DNA of 64,000 nucleotides, taken from Anisodus tanguticus (lineage: Eukaryota > Streptophyta > Magnoliopsida > Solanales > Solanaceae). The notes beneath the pieces were generated by a model, which saw only the letters and a list, made by a program, of their open reading frames with translations, was not told the DNA's origin and made no database searches. Of this stretch, positions 22,430 to 32,609 are shown one piece after another. Positions within the stretch are counted from its first letter, which is position 1; the number at the start of each line of letters is the position of its first letter. Made by a program: the position numbers and the translations under genes. The stretch is taken from positions 13,994,501-14,058,500 of the forward strand of contig CM067559.1 in assembly GCA_034509755.1 (NCBI GenBank). The letters run 5' to 3'.

Positions 22430-23158
22430 TTGTTATATGCTTGCACAAAACTCGAGTATTATCTAATGCCTCACGTTATATACATTTTGTGCAAAGTTGA
22501 TATTGCCCGGTACTTACTAAATAGATCTGTCTTGCAAGGTAGATTAATGAAATGGGCAATCAAGCTCACTGCATTTTCTCTCGAGTATAAGCTACTCAGG
22601 GCCGTCAAAGGCCAGGCGATAGCCGATTTCTTGGCCGACCACCCCTGTGTAGATGCGGAGGACCCATGCGCCCCATGTACCGCATATATGGACGTCGTCC
22701 ATTGGACGCTGACTTTTGATGGGTCAAAAACACAGAAAGAAGTCGAAGCCGGGATAACGATAACCGATCCTAGAGATGAAACATGGAGGTTCTCTTATCG
22801 GTTAGATTCTGACTTGACAAATAACCAAGCCGAATATGATGCTCTCATCATAGGACTCAAACTTTTAGTTTCTATGAAAGCAAAATACATCAAGATTCGC
22901 GGAGACTCTCAGTTGGTTATCAAGCAGCTGGCCGGGGAATATGACTGCAAGGATCCGAATTTGTTGGCCCGTTACGAGATGGCTAGCAGGTTACTTAGTA
23001 AGTTCGCATCATCTACACTAAGTCATGTTCCCAGAGGCATGAATGTTGAGGCTAACGACTTAGCGAAAGAAGCTTCTGGCTTTAAAAAGTCTCTACTCAC
23101 TTTAGAGTACGACGAACTGCCAACCGAAGTGTTAGTCGTTGATCAAATCAACTCATGA
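22430..23158 (+). pseudogene. Tat element RT end and RNase H
   Basis: Begins in the RT-to-RNase H connection (YLLNRSVLQGRLMKWAIKL, KGQAIADFLADHP) and continues into RNase H. Acidic residues are visible in TFDGSK, NNQAEYDALI, IRGDSQLVI and EANDLAKEAS. A TGA at 23156-23158 ends the frame, after which the coding text continues in another phase (DDLYKMSVNGVLF near 23250) into the integrase. Confidence 0.85.
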
Positions 23159-23289
23159 AGGCAGTTACTAATTGACCACCTAAAAGATCCCTCCAGTTGT
23201 AAGGACCTCGAGGTTAATAGAAGAGCCTTGAAATATGTGCTCATTGACGATGACCTCTATAAAATGAGCGTGAATGGGGTACTGTTCAA

Positions 23290-24318
23290 GTGCATTGCCA
23301 AAGCCTCTTGAAGGTCATGGGAGAGGTCCATGAAGGAGTATGTGGATCACACAGAGCGGGGCCAATGATGAAGTGGTTGATCTACCATCACGGCTATTAT
23401 TGGCCTACTATCACAGCTGACTGCTTCCAGTATACAAAAGGATGCGAAGAATGTCAGAAACATGGACCAATCCAACGGGTACCAGCCGAGTTGCTGCACC
23501 CAGTCGTAAAACCTTGGCCCTTCAGAGGATGGGCTATGGACCTCATCGGCAAGATTCACCCACAATCGGCTAAAGGCCACAATTTCATTATCGTGGCTAC
23601 CGATTACTTCACTAAATGGGTAGAGGCTCAGTCGATGAAGAGGGTCCACCAGACAGATGTCATCCAGTTTATCCAACACCAGATCATATACAGATATGGT
23701 ATTCCCAAGACGATTACCATTGATCAAGGGACGATGTTCACTGGTTCTAAGGTGGCAGCCTTTGCTGAGAAGTTCGATATCAAGATGATCATATCTTCGC
23801 CTTATTACGCACATGCGAATGGGCAAGTCGAGGCAGCCAACAAACTTATTATGGACACAATTAGTAAAAACGTGGAGGATAAACCAGGAATGTGGCATCT
23901 CACTCTAGATGAAGTCATTTGGGCGATCAGGAATTCTAAATCTACAGCTACTAGGACGACACCGTATTGGCTAACCTATGGCCAAGATGCAGTCTTGCCA
24001 TTGAAAATTAATGTCAAATCATTATGGGTGTCCAAGCAGAACTCTCTAAGTTTAAAGGAGTATCAACATGCCATGCTAATGGAGTTAGACCATCTAGATG
24101 AAAATCGATTGATGGCCCTAGAGAAAATCGAAGCCGGTAAACGTAAAATGGCTAAAGCATACAACAAACATGCTAAGCCTAAGAGGTTTGCCAAAGGAGG
24201 CTTAGTTTGGAAAATCGTTTTGCCAATTGGGATGAAAGATCGTAAATTCGGCAAATGGTCACCAAAGTGGGAAGGACCTTTCGTAGTAAGCCAATGGATC
24301 GCCGGCAACGCATATTGA
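23290..24318 (+). pseudogene. Tat element integrase
   Basis: A 342-codon open frame with a full integrase. The zinc site is H14, H21, C52, C55 (residues of this frame) and the catalytic triad is D84, D145, E181, with exactly 35 residues between the last two (D,D35E). Blocks TDYFTKWVEA and ANGQVEAANK are classic Ty3/gypsy. The C-terminal part ends at KWEGPFVVSQWIAGNAY followed by TGA, earlier than usual. The core would be chemically plausible, but the upstream frame break and lost 5' half make the element defective. Confidence 0.9.
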
Positions 24319-24413
24319 TTAATAAACATGCATAATGAAAAAATGGACAGGAATGTAAACGACAAGTATCTACAAAAGTACTATCCTTCGATTTGGGGCA
24401 TGCATTAATAAAC

Positions 24414-24630
24414 GACAGCCACAGACCGGCTATCTGGTCGCACAAAATAATCTAATTCCCTCCGACGAGAGATGTATGGCTAAATGACAGCCACAGACCG
24501 GCTGTCTGGTCGCACAAAATAATCTAATTCCCTCCGACGAGAGATGTATGGCTAAATGACAGCAACAGACCAGTTGCCTGATCGCAAAATATAAAGCCAT
24601 TTCTTTCACACGCTTGTGTCGTAAGGTTTG
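24414..24630. repeat. Three copies of a 72-bp tandem repeat
   Basis: The word GACAGCCACAGACC starts at 24414 and 24486, and a variant (GACAGCAACAGACC) starts at 24558. Two full units with CTAATTCCCTCCGACGAGAG are nearly identical and the third decays. The array overlaps the C-terminal end of the antisense ORF, so it would also repeat a protein segment there. Confidence 0.93.
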
Positions 24631-25165
24631 TCGCAATGCTCAGGCGAAGAAATGACATCCCAAGTGGTAAAAGATAATGGCCCATCCAATTTGCGGGGTT
24701 TATTCTAAATTTGCTCAAGAAAGCCGAGAGCAATGCTGAAGTAAAGGGTATGGATTCCCACATCCAAGTAAACCAAGTACAAAAGCAGAGGTGCCGCATA
24801 TACCCGATCCCGACGCTACAACGGGAATAAAATTCCGACAGTGTGGTGACATCGAAAGGACCCAAGTGCCTCCATTCGGCTTCGGTGACCAATCTCACTC
24901 GGTCCAACCAACCTGAATAATGACCGACCTTAGTCGGCCAAGTAGGAAGGTTAGCCGAATAGCGGTCTCCGGTGAACCAGTCATAAGTAGAAAGAAAGTT
25001 ATGGTTTATCAGGCTGAGGTACTGAAACAAAAGAGAATCACCTTGTTCCGGTTCACTATATGGAGTCAGAACCAGATGTTCATCAATGAAGGACAAGGCG
25101 GGGGTCAGGTCACTATCGGCTAGAATGTTTTTTCCTGATCTGCGAGATAAAGCAGATAAAGCCAT
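24524..25165 (-). CDS. Antisense ORF of the Tat element, plant-mobile-domain-like
   Basis: A 213-codon frame on the strand opposite to pol, between integrase and the 3' LTR. It contains YDWFTGDRYSANLPTWPTKV, EAEWRHLGPFDVTTLSEFY and WFTWMWESIPFTSALLSAFL. The Trp/Phe-rich pattern and position recall the antisense ORFs with aminotransferase-like plant mobile domain reported for Tat/Ogre elements; that match is from memory and uncertain. It starts at the ATG at 25163-25165 and is uninterrupted, unlike the sense-strand pol, although its last residues come from the 72-bp repeat. Its role is unknown; antisense transcription or regulation is possible. Confidence 0.5.
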   Translation of the reverse strand: MALSALSRRSGKNILADSDLTPALSFIDEHLVLTPYSEPEQGDSLLFQYLSLINHNFLSTYDWFTGDRYSANLPTWPTKVGHYSGWLDRVRLVTEAEWRHLGPFDVTTLSEFYSRCSVGIGYMRHLCFCTWFTWMWESIPFTSALLSAFLSKFRINPANWMGHYLLPLGMSFLRLSIATNLTTQACERNGFIFCDQATGLLLSFSHTSLVGGN

Positions 25166-25476
25166 GGTTTCCTACTAAGAAAAGGGCCAAATGTTATGTG
25201 AGAAACCTATGGGGGATACCTTTCCTCAAATAACTTGCAGAGGCATGGCTTAGATTAATTTATTATTTTCAAAAGTGCGGCAAAAAATCATCAGATTCAA
25301 TTCATTGTAATGAAGACGCCTCGGTTAAAGGGGAAACACATCTTAAGAAGTAATCATCATTGCACGCATTGGAGATGAGACGATTGAAGTGACATGCGCG
25401 ATTGTCAGACTGAAACGACGGCTACTTTTGAATACATCAACTCAATAGTCACACTCGAGTTAATGTAGGGGGCAAT

Positions 25477-26259
25477 TGTTAACACTAAAAAATAACTTAG
25501 GTATTTAGCCGAATTCAATGACAGCCAAACTGTTCCAAAGCCGAATTTACTCCTAGACCTCAACTACAAGAACTTCATCAGCTACTAAGGCATCTTAGAC
25601 GAGTTGTTAGTTAGAGGTACGACTGGGACCCACTCAGATGCAGACGCATCAACGACCAAGTCAAAAGGGTTTCCGAACCCCTGTAAGCGGTAACGGCCAA
25701 CAATAGCTAAAAGAAAGGGCCATTATCCTAGCAAGAGGAGTAGAGGGCGAGAAAATTGGCACCACCTCCCCCATAGTCGGTCATTGAACTTAGTGGGTTA
25801 CTTGATGGCTGACATGGGGGGGAGGCACGTTTGTACATTTGTTTTTCCTTTTTATATTATAAATAGAATCATTCTTTGTATATAGAACACACATAATCAA
25901 TCAAACAACTCAAATTTTATCTATCTTCCTATCATTTTATCCTTTACTTTTACTGTACTCAGCTATATTCATGTTTCTTACCTCTTAGTTTACTCATATC
26001 ACCGTCCTAACGCTTTCTGAAGTAGCTGGGGAACCCATTGCTGGAGATTACAGTTCTGTTTCCATCCCAAATCGCTTAAGTTAAGGAATCAATTTGTCTT
26101 CCGATTTCATCATCTGATACAACGGCAGATAGCAGAATTCGGGGCGAGAAGAAGTACGTGTTTGAATTGTTATCCAGCTCACTCGATAAATGCCAAAGAA
26201 ATTCCTTAAAACTATATTCATGAGGTAATAGGACTCCCGTAAAGATTAGGTGTGTTACA
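25477..26259 (+). repeat. Tat element 3' LTR, 783 bp
   Basis: Starts TGTTAACACT directly after the polypurine tract GTAGGGGGCAAT and ends GGTGTGTTACA. A TATA box and a downstream pyrimidine-rich start region are present. The end is assigned from the TG...CA rule and sequence change, not from a second LTR. Confidence 0.7.
25858..25864 (+). promoter_or_regulatory. TATA box in the Tat LTR
   Basis: TATAAAT in the context TTTTTATATTATAAATAG, about 380 bp into the LTR. This is the normal position for the U3/R boundary. Confidence 0.6.
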
Positions 26260-26296
26260 GCAAATTCGGGCTTGAGGTGTATTTTAGACAGTTTCC

Positions 26297-26420
26297 CTTT
26301 AATAATTCAAATAAAATGCACGCATGTAGCACGTGATGAGAAAATATTATTATTAGCTCAAAATAAATCAGGAATTCTACTAGTAATAATAACTTGTTTT
26401 AAATTTTCTCCATAAATGTT
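26297..26420 (-). repeat. Orphan copy of the TMK-array spacer
   Basis: The words AATAAAATGCACGCATGTAG and ACTAGTAATAATAACTTG match the spacer found between TMK pseudogene units at 46600-46740, 47690-47810 and 51800-51920. No LRR sequence accompanies it here. It lies 38 bp after the end of the Tat LTR. Confidence 0.8.
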
Positions 26421-26566
26421 GATTTTCTCATCATCGTTTGTTCTTGCTGACTTTCCTGTTCGATAATGGCGGAAAGACACAACTGTCAATCGGTTCAGCT
26501 CTTTGAGCTGTAGACCAGTTCTATGTTTTTTTCTTTTTTGATTAATATATAATTTGAGGAGGGCTT

Positions 26567-28221
26567 TGATTCACCAAAAGAAGAATTCATATCCATATAT
26601 GTTGGTTACAATGGTGCAGGAAACGGAAATAAGTAACTGCTAAGTATTACAACAAACTGAAAATTACAATAAACTTGAACAAAAAATTGGAACAGTTTTG
26701 GTATGCTGAGTCGAGTGATTGCACTATGTCTTTAAGACAAGATTGCCCCGTATGTATCCTTTGTACGTCCTGGACAATTGTCTCCCAAGATAAAACAGCA
26801 AATGAACAATTGAGCAAAGGAAACTCAAGTGTTACCTTGAAGAATTTTGAGTAATGAAATGATGCTAGAAAGCTTGTAGCAAGAATCTGATTCGTTTCAG
26901 TTTTTGTGTGTCTCAACAATTGTGCAAAGGCTCCTTTATATAGTTGAAGGAGAGGCTTACCAACTGCCCACATAATTGTTGTTACTGGCCAAGTAATGGT
27001 AATTATGGAGGTAGTAATTCACCAAAATAAATGGTGAATTGATGTGCAACGGATTGGCCTTTAGGGAGAGTAATTCAGCCAAAATAAATGGACCCACGAC
27101 CCGTGACCCGAGACCCGAGACTGAGACCGAATGAGATGGGACGGGGGGGGGCGTGTGGGCTTATCCTCGAACCGAAGCACATCTAGGTCCTCCCTCCTTT
27201 AAACACATGGGATACCTCTTGGGGTCCCAAACCCCAAGCCCGTTGATTCACCAAAAGAAGAATTCATATCCATATATGTTGGTTACAATGGTGCAGGAAA
27301 CGGAAATAAGTAATTGCTAAGTATTACAACAAACTGAAAATTACAATAAACTTGAACAAGAAACTGGAACAGTTTTGGTATGCTTAGTCGAGTGATTGCA
27401 CTCTGTCTTTAAGACAAGATTGCCCCGTATGTATCCTTTGTACGTCCTGGATAATTGTCTCCCAAGATAAAACAGCAAATGAACAATTGAGCAAAGGAAA
27501 CTCAAGTGCTGCCTTGAAGAATTTTGAGTAATGAAATGATGTTAGAAAGCTTGTAGGAAGAATCTGATTCGTTTCAGTTTTTTTGTGTCTCAACAATTGT
27601 GCAAAGGCTCCTTTATATAGTTGAAGGAGAGGCTTACCAACTGCCCACATAATTGCCCTTTAGGGAGAGTAATTCAGCCAAAATAAATGGACCCACGACC
27701 CGAGACTGGACCGGACGGGCGGCGGCGCACATGTGGGCTTATCCTCGAACCGAAGCACATCTAGGTCCTCCCTCCTTTAAACATATGGGATACCCCTTGG
27801 GGTCCCAAACCCCGTGACTCGTGACCGGACCAAACGGGCGGGCGGCGGCGGCGCGCATGTGGGCTTATCCTCGAACCGAAGCACATCTAGGTCCTCCCTC
27901 CTTTAAATACATGGGATACCCCTTGGGGTCCCAAACCCCAAGCCAACTTTGAGACTTATTAACTAAACAAACCTTTCTTCCCCCACCGATGAGGGAGGAT
28001 TGCTCTTTACCACCTTTTTCCATGCTTCAAACACCTCACTTTGTGAACCAATATCTCTTTCATTTCTCAACGAAATTTGACGATCCTTGGCCCTACGGTC
28101 ATCTACTTACTTAGTAGATTATGCACGTGTGAAGAACTGAAGGTTCCAACATGCGGAATACTAGTGTTTAAGCCATTAAAGATGGTTGGACGCAACTCCC
28201 GCCAAAGGCAAATTTCCAACA
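26567..28221 (-). mobile_element. LTR-like sequence with nested duplications
   Basis: On the minus strand the sequence starts TGTTGGAAATTTGCC (28221) and ends TTGGTGAATCA (27244). It has a CTATATAAAGG promoter-like block near 27612 and is 978 bp with TG...CA ends, like a solo LTR. A second copy of its last two thirds follows at 27243-26567, ending at the same TGAATCA. The second copy keeps about 80 bp that are deleted in the first. No TSD is visible. The class is not identified; a copia LTR is likely. Confidence 0.5.
27154..27941. repeat. Three copies of a GC-rich segment of about 84 bp
   Basis: TGTGGGCTTATCCTCGAACC...GGGGTCCCAAACCCC occurs at 27154-27236, 27732-27813 and 27858-27941. The copies are preceded by variable GGGCGGCGGCG or CCCGAGACC runs. 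They belong to the LTR-like repeat. Confidence 0.93.
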
Positions 28222-29251
28222 ATATATGCTAATGGCTCCAAGAACATCGTCACGGTCACCGCCAATGGTGGAAAGTGGGTTGGGGTTTAATTTTGTTTAG
28301 TTTAGCGGGTCGCGGATCAGGTTAAAAGAGAAGGACGAATAATTTCAAATGAAATCGGGTTATTTGGGTGGATTTGCGCGTTTTCGCTAAATAAGGGATA
28401 TTTTTGATAACTTTAATAATGACGGGGGCAGAAATGACCCCAACTTATAATGAAGGATAAAATTAACCAATAAATGAAAGCAGAGGGCTATTTTTTACCT
28501 TAAGGAGAAGAAAGGGTACAAGTACTTAAAATTAAACCACCAACCAAAATGAATTAAGTGACTTGTAGAAGGAAAACGAATATCTTAAACGAAGAAAGAA
28601 TTAGACGTCAGGAATGGAATCCCAGCTGTGTTGTGGAAGTGATCTTACAAAGACGTGTGCTCTTCAGTAATCCAAATACTACCTGAACTCTATTGAATGC
28701 ATTAAACCATGTTAGTAATGATTTATTATGATTGAATGATTTGAGGTAAAATTACATATTAGTTAGTTGTTAAGTGATAAAATTTATAAAAAATAAAAAT
28801 AAGTCATGCCCTTATTATTTGGTGCGTCAACCAATTGAGGGTAAGTATATATTTTCCACAGTATACATTTCAAATATTCGACCGGACATTGTCTCCTTAA
28901 TTTCCTACAAGCTTCTTCATATGTTCTGGGATGTTTCATTTGTTTCCATCCCATGGGCTGCAGAAAATCTTCAAAGGCCACGTTGTTAATTCTCAACTTT
29001 TCTCTTTTTACGTGAGAATGAAAGATTCATGCATAGTTGCCTACTTGGGAGGTTAATTGCATTCCCCTATCTTTCTCTCTTAATAATTCTTTCCCTATGG
29101 GTGTTATCACTGTCGTAACTAGAACTTTATGGGTTTGAGTTCGAAATCTTACGAGAAACACTCTCAAAGGGAAGAATTAGAAACTTTTTTGGTAATTGTT
29201 TTGACACAAATATCACTTTTAAGTCAAAGTTACTCGATTTGGATGTACCAT
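28222..29251. other. Intergenic, no gene supported
   Basis: AT-rich sequence. A 70-codon minus-strand frame at 28784-28996 reads FEDFLQPMGWKQ and RTYEEACRKLRRQC, which looks somewhat protein-like, but I cannot name it or find splice partners. Nothing else is supported. Confidence 0.4.
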
Positions 29252-29453
29252 CAGTGGCGAAATCGTAATTTTCTCTAAGATATTTGAATTATCAAGATGT
29301 AAATACACTAAGAAGTCAAGAACTCAATTATATATGTAATATAATTTTAATCTTGTATATATATTATTATAATTTTAAAACAAAAGAGGTTCGGATGAAC
29401 CCTTCCCGAGACCCTAACTCTGCCATGCCCATAAATGCTACATTCCGCCCCTG
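29252..29453. mobile_element. hAT-like MITE with CAGTGGCG terminus
   Basis: Left end CAGTGGCGAAATC and right end CATTCCGCCCCTG pair imperfectly (10 of 13), the pattern of hAT termini. The interior GGTTCGGATGAACCC is typical of a common Solanaceae short repeat. Flanking 8-mers do not match, so the target duplication has decayed or an end is missing. Confidence 0.5.
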
Positions 29454-29698
29454 CGATAAAATCGTGAGGACAAGTTCTCCAAATCAAATTAGACCATGTT
29501 TGTTTTAGCTAATTAGAGCTCTTAATTTAAGTAGTTCAGACCTCAGTAAATTAAGTACATTTATTTTATCTTTTCACGATCACTTTTGTGTTTTAATATT
29601 TTAGTTTGGTTTATTCAGTTGTTTAACAAAATTTTGATATCATTCCAACACTATCTGTTCAATGATTCCTGAGAAGATAACTATTTACTAATCCTATT

Positions 29699-30398
29699 TA
29701 GGGATGCCCATTGATTCAGTTTGAATCCGTTTTTAATTAAAATTAATTTAATCAATTTTTCAATTATTAAAATCAAATCAAACCAAATATAATATATATC
29801 TATTGGTTTAGTTATTGTCGATTTGGTTTGGTTCGGTTTTCTCTTTTTTTCCTTCCTATAATTAGAAAAGAATTATTCATTATTTACCAACTTATAGTCT
29901 CTTACTATTCTTTTATTATTGTGGCTATAATTTTCTTAAATTATGGAGAAAATGTCTTAAAATCTATAAATTTTAATTAGGTGAATGACGTTCATAAGAA
30001 ACACAAAAAGTCATGTAAAAATCTCATAGTTTTCTTTTTACATAAACTGATTTTAATTCATGTGTTTCTTTTAAGAAACGGGCTTAAGACCTAACGTCCA
30101 TTAGTCTATTAGAGATCAATTTAGTGATAGAAATAAATTTTTGATGAAAAATTATATAAAGTATTAAAAATTATTTAGGAAAATTGGTGTGTGTATATAT
30201 ATATATAATTATAAAAATTGTACATAATTTATCGGTTGCTTCGATTTTTTCTTTAGTTTGATTTTAATAAAATTAGACCAAATCAAATTATTGACTTTTA
30301 AAATTTTAAACAAGTCAAGCCAAACCCAAATATCATTTTATTTAACTGATTTGATTTCCCATTTGGACCAATTTTGTACCAAATCATGTACATCCCTA
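29699..30398. mobile_element. Possible 700-bp terminal-inverted-repeat element
   Basis: TAGGGATG at the left and CATCCCTA at the right are exact inverse complements. Inside both ends are opposite-facing stretches of TTGGTTTGGTTCGG-type sequence. The inverted repeat is only 8 bp before mismatches, and no target duplication is clear. Confidence 0.35.
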
Positions 30399-31354
30399 CT
30401 CCCACCGTACAACAATTATTGCCAGCCACCCCAATGCGAAATGGAAATAGCCTGTAAATTATTTTGGGGTGTTTTCGCCGTGAAAGAAACTTTTTATCAT
30501 GGATAATATTTTATACAAATAAGTGATTTTTTTATATATATTTTTTATTTAATAAGTAAATAAAAATTATTATTTCAAAATGATGTATATATTATAATTT
30601 AGGCAAGCATCGATGGCGTAGGCGGGATGGGTGGAGGTGAGAGGCGGATGAAGGGTGGGGCTATGGAGGTGGGGTATGTTGAAGGCAAAATTAGTGTGAT
30701 ATCACTTTTGAAATTTATCCTCTCTACCTTTTCCTCATTTTCTTTAAAAAATATTTTTAAAATTTATTTATTCAACCAAGCATGAAGAAATTAAAAAAAT
30801 TATATCAAACAGAGTCTTGATAAGAGTCAAAATTATCATTATTGAGAACATTCTACTACTTTTCTGTCAGAATATTAGTCCACGTCTTTTAAATGTTATA
30901 TGATGCTTCAGATAAGGCTGAAATTTATAAGCAGCACAAGCACACTCACATCTTCTTGTGACTGCTAGAATTGCGCAGCATAACCAGCTTACAAGTGACA
31001 CTCCTTCCACCTCAAAATATCTACTTTAATTTCTGTCGGTCATAAAATTAGTGTTTACTTTTCTTTAAAGTGTCCCAGTTTGTACGATATAATTAGAATA
31101 AATCCACAAGAAAAAAAATTGAACCCAATTAGACTAATTTAGGAGATAGATAATATGGATAGGAAATATAATATTTTCACATCTTGATTAAGATTTTGAA
31201 AGAAAATGAATCATCAAAGAAAAAAATCAGAAACGACAATCATATTCTAACTAACATTTCCATTTTAAATAGAATACAACAAAATTTCACTTTGAAAAAT
31301 ATATAGACAAATTTCAAAAAAATTAAATTCATTTAACTACTCGTTTGAAACTTT
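30399..31354. other. Intergenic, with a decayed Stowaway end
   Basis: At about 31000-31040 CACTCCTTCCACCTCAAAAT resembles a degraded Stowaway terminus (CTCCCTCCGTCCCAA). A G-rich block lies at 30610-30680. No gene is seen. Confidence 0.4.
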
Positions 31355-31359
31355 GAAAT

Positions 31360-31517
31360 TATTAGCAAGTGTACCATGTTTATATTTATCATATTTAGTG
31401 TTATGTAATTATGGTAGAATTATGATCCCTTGTTGTATAAGGATTCCACATTGTACACCTATATATATTTTGTATTAATGAGAAAGGCTCCCCAAAAGAG
31501 ATTAATACAATTCTAAA
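31360..31517 (+). repeat. Copia-4 5' LTR
   Basis: 158 bp. Matches 36302-36461 with a handful of substitutions and two missing terminal bases. Ends TTCTAAA where the related Copia-3 LTR has TTCTACA. Confidence 0.93.
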
Positions 31518-31931
31518 CGATATCAAGAGCCAACAATCCTTCCCAACCTAAGACATAATTTCGATCGCCCATCCCTCTATTTTTCCGGCTCCAAACCGGT
31601 CGTATACAACCGGTATACATTCGATATACGCTAATATACAGCGGCCCAACCCTCCAATTCCGCAAAACAACCTTGTATACCCCTGGTATACTGCTGATAA
31701 ACAACCCTCTTTCCTTCTCTATATCTCCAGCAACTGTATACCCTTCGTAGATAGCCTATACACGCCGATATACACTCTGTATACGGCTGTTATACCCTCT
31801 TTGCCACTATATACCGTCCGTATACAGCCTCTCTAAGCCACTATACACCTCGTGTACGGATGTTTCTGCCTCGTATAGTGCTTTTCAGCTGACATACACC
31901 TCGTCTAATGCCCTAGAATCCCAACGTTGCT
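31518..31931 (+). repeat. Copia-4 leader rich in TATAC words
   Basis: Begins with a degraded primer site (CGATATCAAGAG). It then holds many GTATAC, GATATAC and TATACA words within C/T-rich sequence, as in the Copia-3 leader. It runs to the start of the protease frame with no capsid-like sequence. Confidence 0.8.
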
Positions 31932-32609
31932 TTGTTTCTTCCTACCCAACTGCTTTCTGGCAACTCTATGGATGTAAATAACCACACTGGTTATTTTGGT
32001 AACAGCAGAAACATTGATAGGGACTGGGCCTTCAGCAACAATTCAGAGCCTACGGCCCAACAACATCAATGGCCACAGCTGCGGCCCAGCCACATGGGAG
32101 CACAACCGCAGGGCCACTATCATCAGGGCAAAACCTCTGCGACCCACAAGTGGCCCAACAATCTAATAGCACAGACGACGGGACCTGGCATTCTGGCCCA
32201 ACGTCATGAGGCCCACCAGTTCGCTCCAGGCTTCACCCAAATCAATTTGGGCCAGGTTTTTGGCACATTGACCCCTCGGAAGCCTGATAATGCGTGGTAT
32301 ATGAATACGGGCGCCACGTCTCACCTCACCAACAATTCTGGTAATCTTCCTCAAATGCAAAATTTAAATACTCCGCAGTCCATTATGGTCTGTAATGATC
32401 ATCGCATTCCAATTCAAGGATTTGGCCACACACTTACCCCACTACCGCATCCCCACTTCTCTCTTAAAAACATCTTCTATGCCCCACACATCATCAAAAA
32501 TCTAATTTTTGTTAGAAAATTTGCCACCGATAATTCTGTCTCAATTAATTTTGACCCGTTTGGATTTTCTGTCACGGACCTCATTACCGAAAAACTCCTT
32601 CCGCGATAA
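31932..32609 (+). pseudogene. Copia-4 linker and protease
   Basis: A 225-codon frame. The first 110 residues are Gln/His/Pro-rich, as expected for the linker between nucleocapsid and protease. Then comes MNTGATSHLTNNSG, the protease site with asparagine in place of the catalytic aspartate, as in Copia-3. The block LIFVRKFATDNSVSINFDP follows. The frame stops at TAA (32607-32609) where relatives have a cysteine codon. Confidence 0.85.

Larger units (their letters stand above)
22420..26259 (+). mobile_element. 5'-truncated Tat-type Ty3/gypsy element
   Basis: Plus-strand order: end of RT, RNase H, zinc-binding and catalytic integrase, a 72-bp tandem repeat, an antisense ORF, then a 3' LTR at 25477-26259. 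RNase H before integrase is the Ty3/gypsy order. An RNase H of the archaeal-like kind plus an antisense ORF before the LTR is a hallmark of the Tat/Ogre/Retand lineage (recognition, not a search). The 5' LTR, gag, protease and RT core are absent; the break is near 22420. Confidence 0.85.

Noticed and set aside
24063..24445. Minus-strand frames under the Tat integrase end
   Set aside because: Shadows of the sense integrase frame with no motif of their own.
28784..28996. 70-codon minus-strand frame with FEDFLQPMGWKQ
   Set aside because: Slightly protein-like, but no family, start context or splice partner could be supported.
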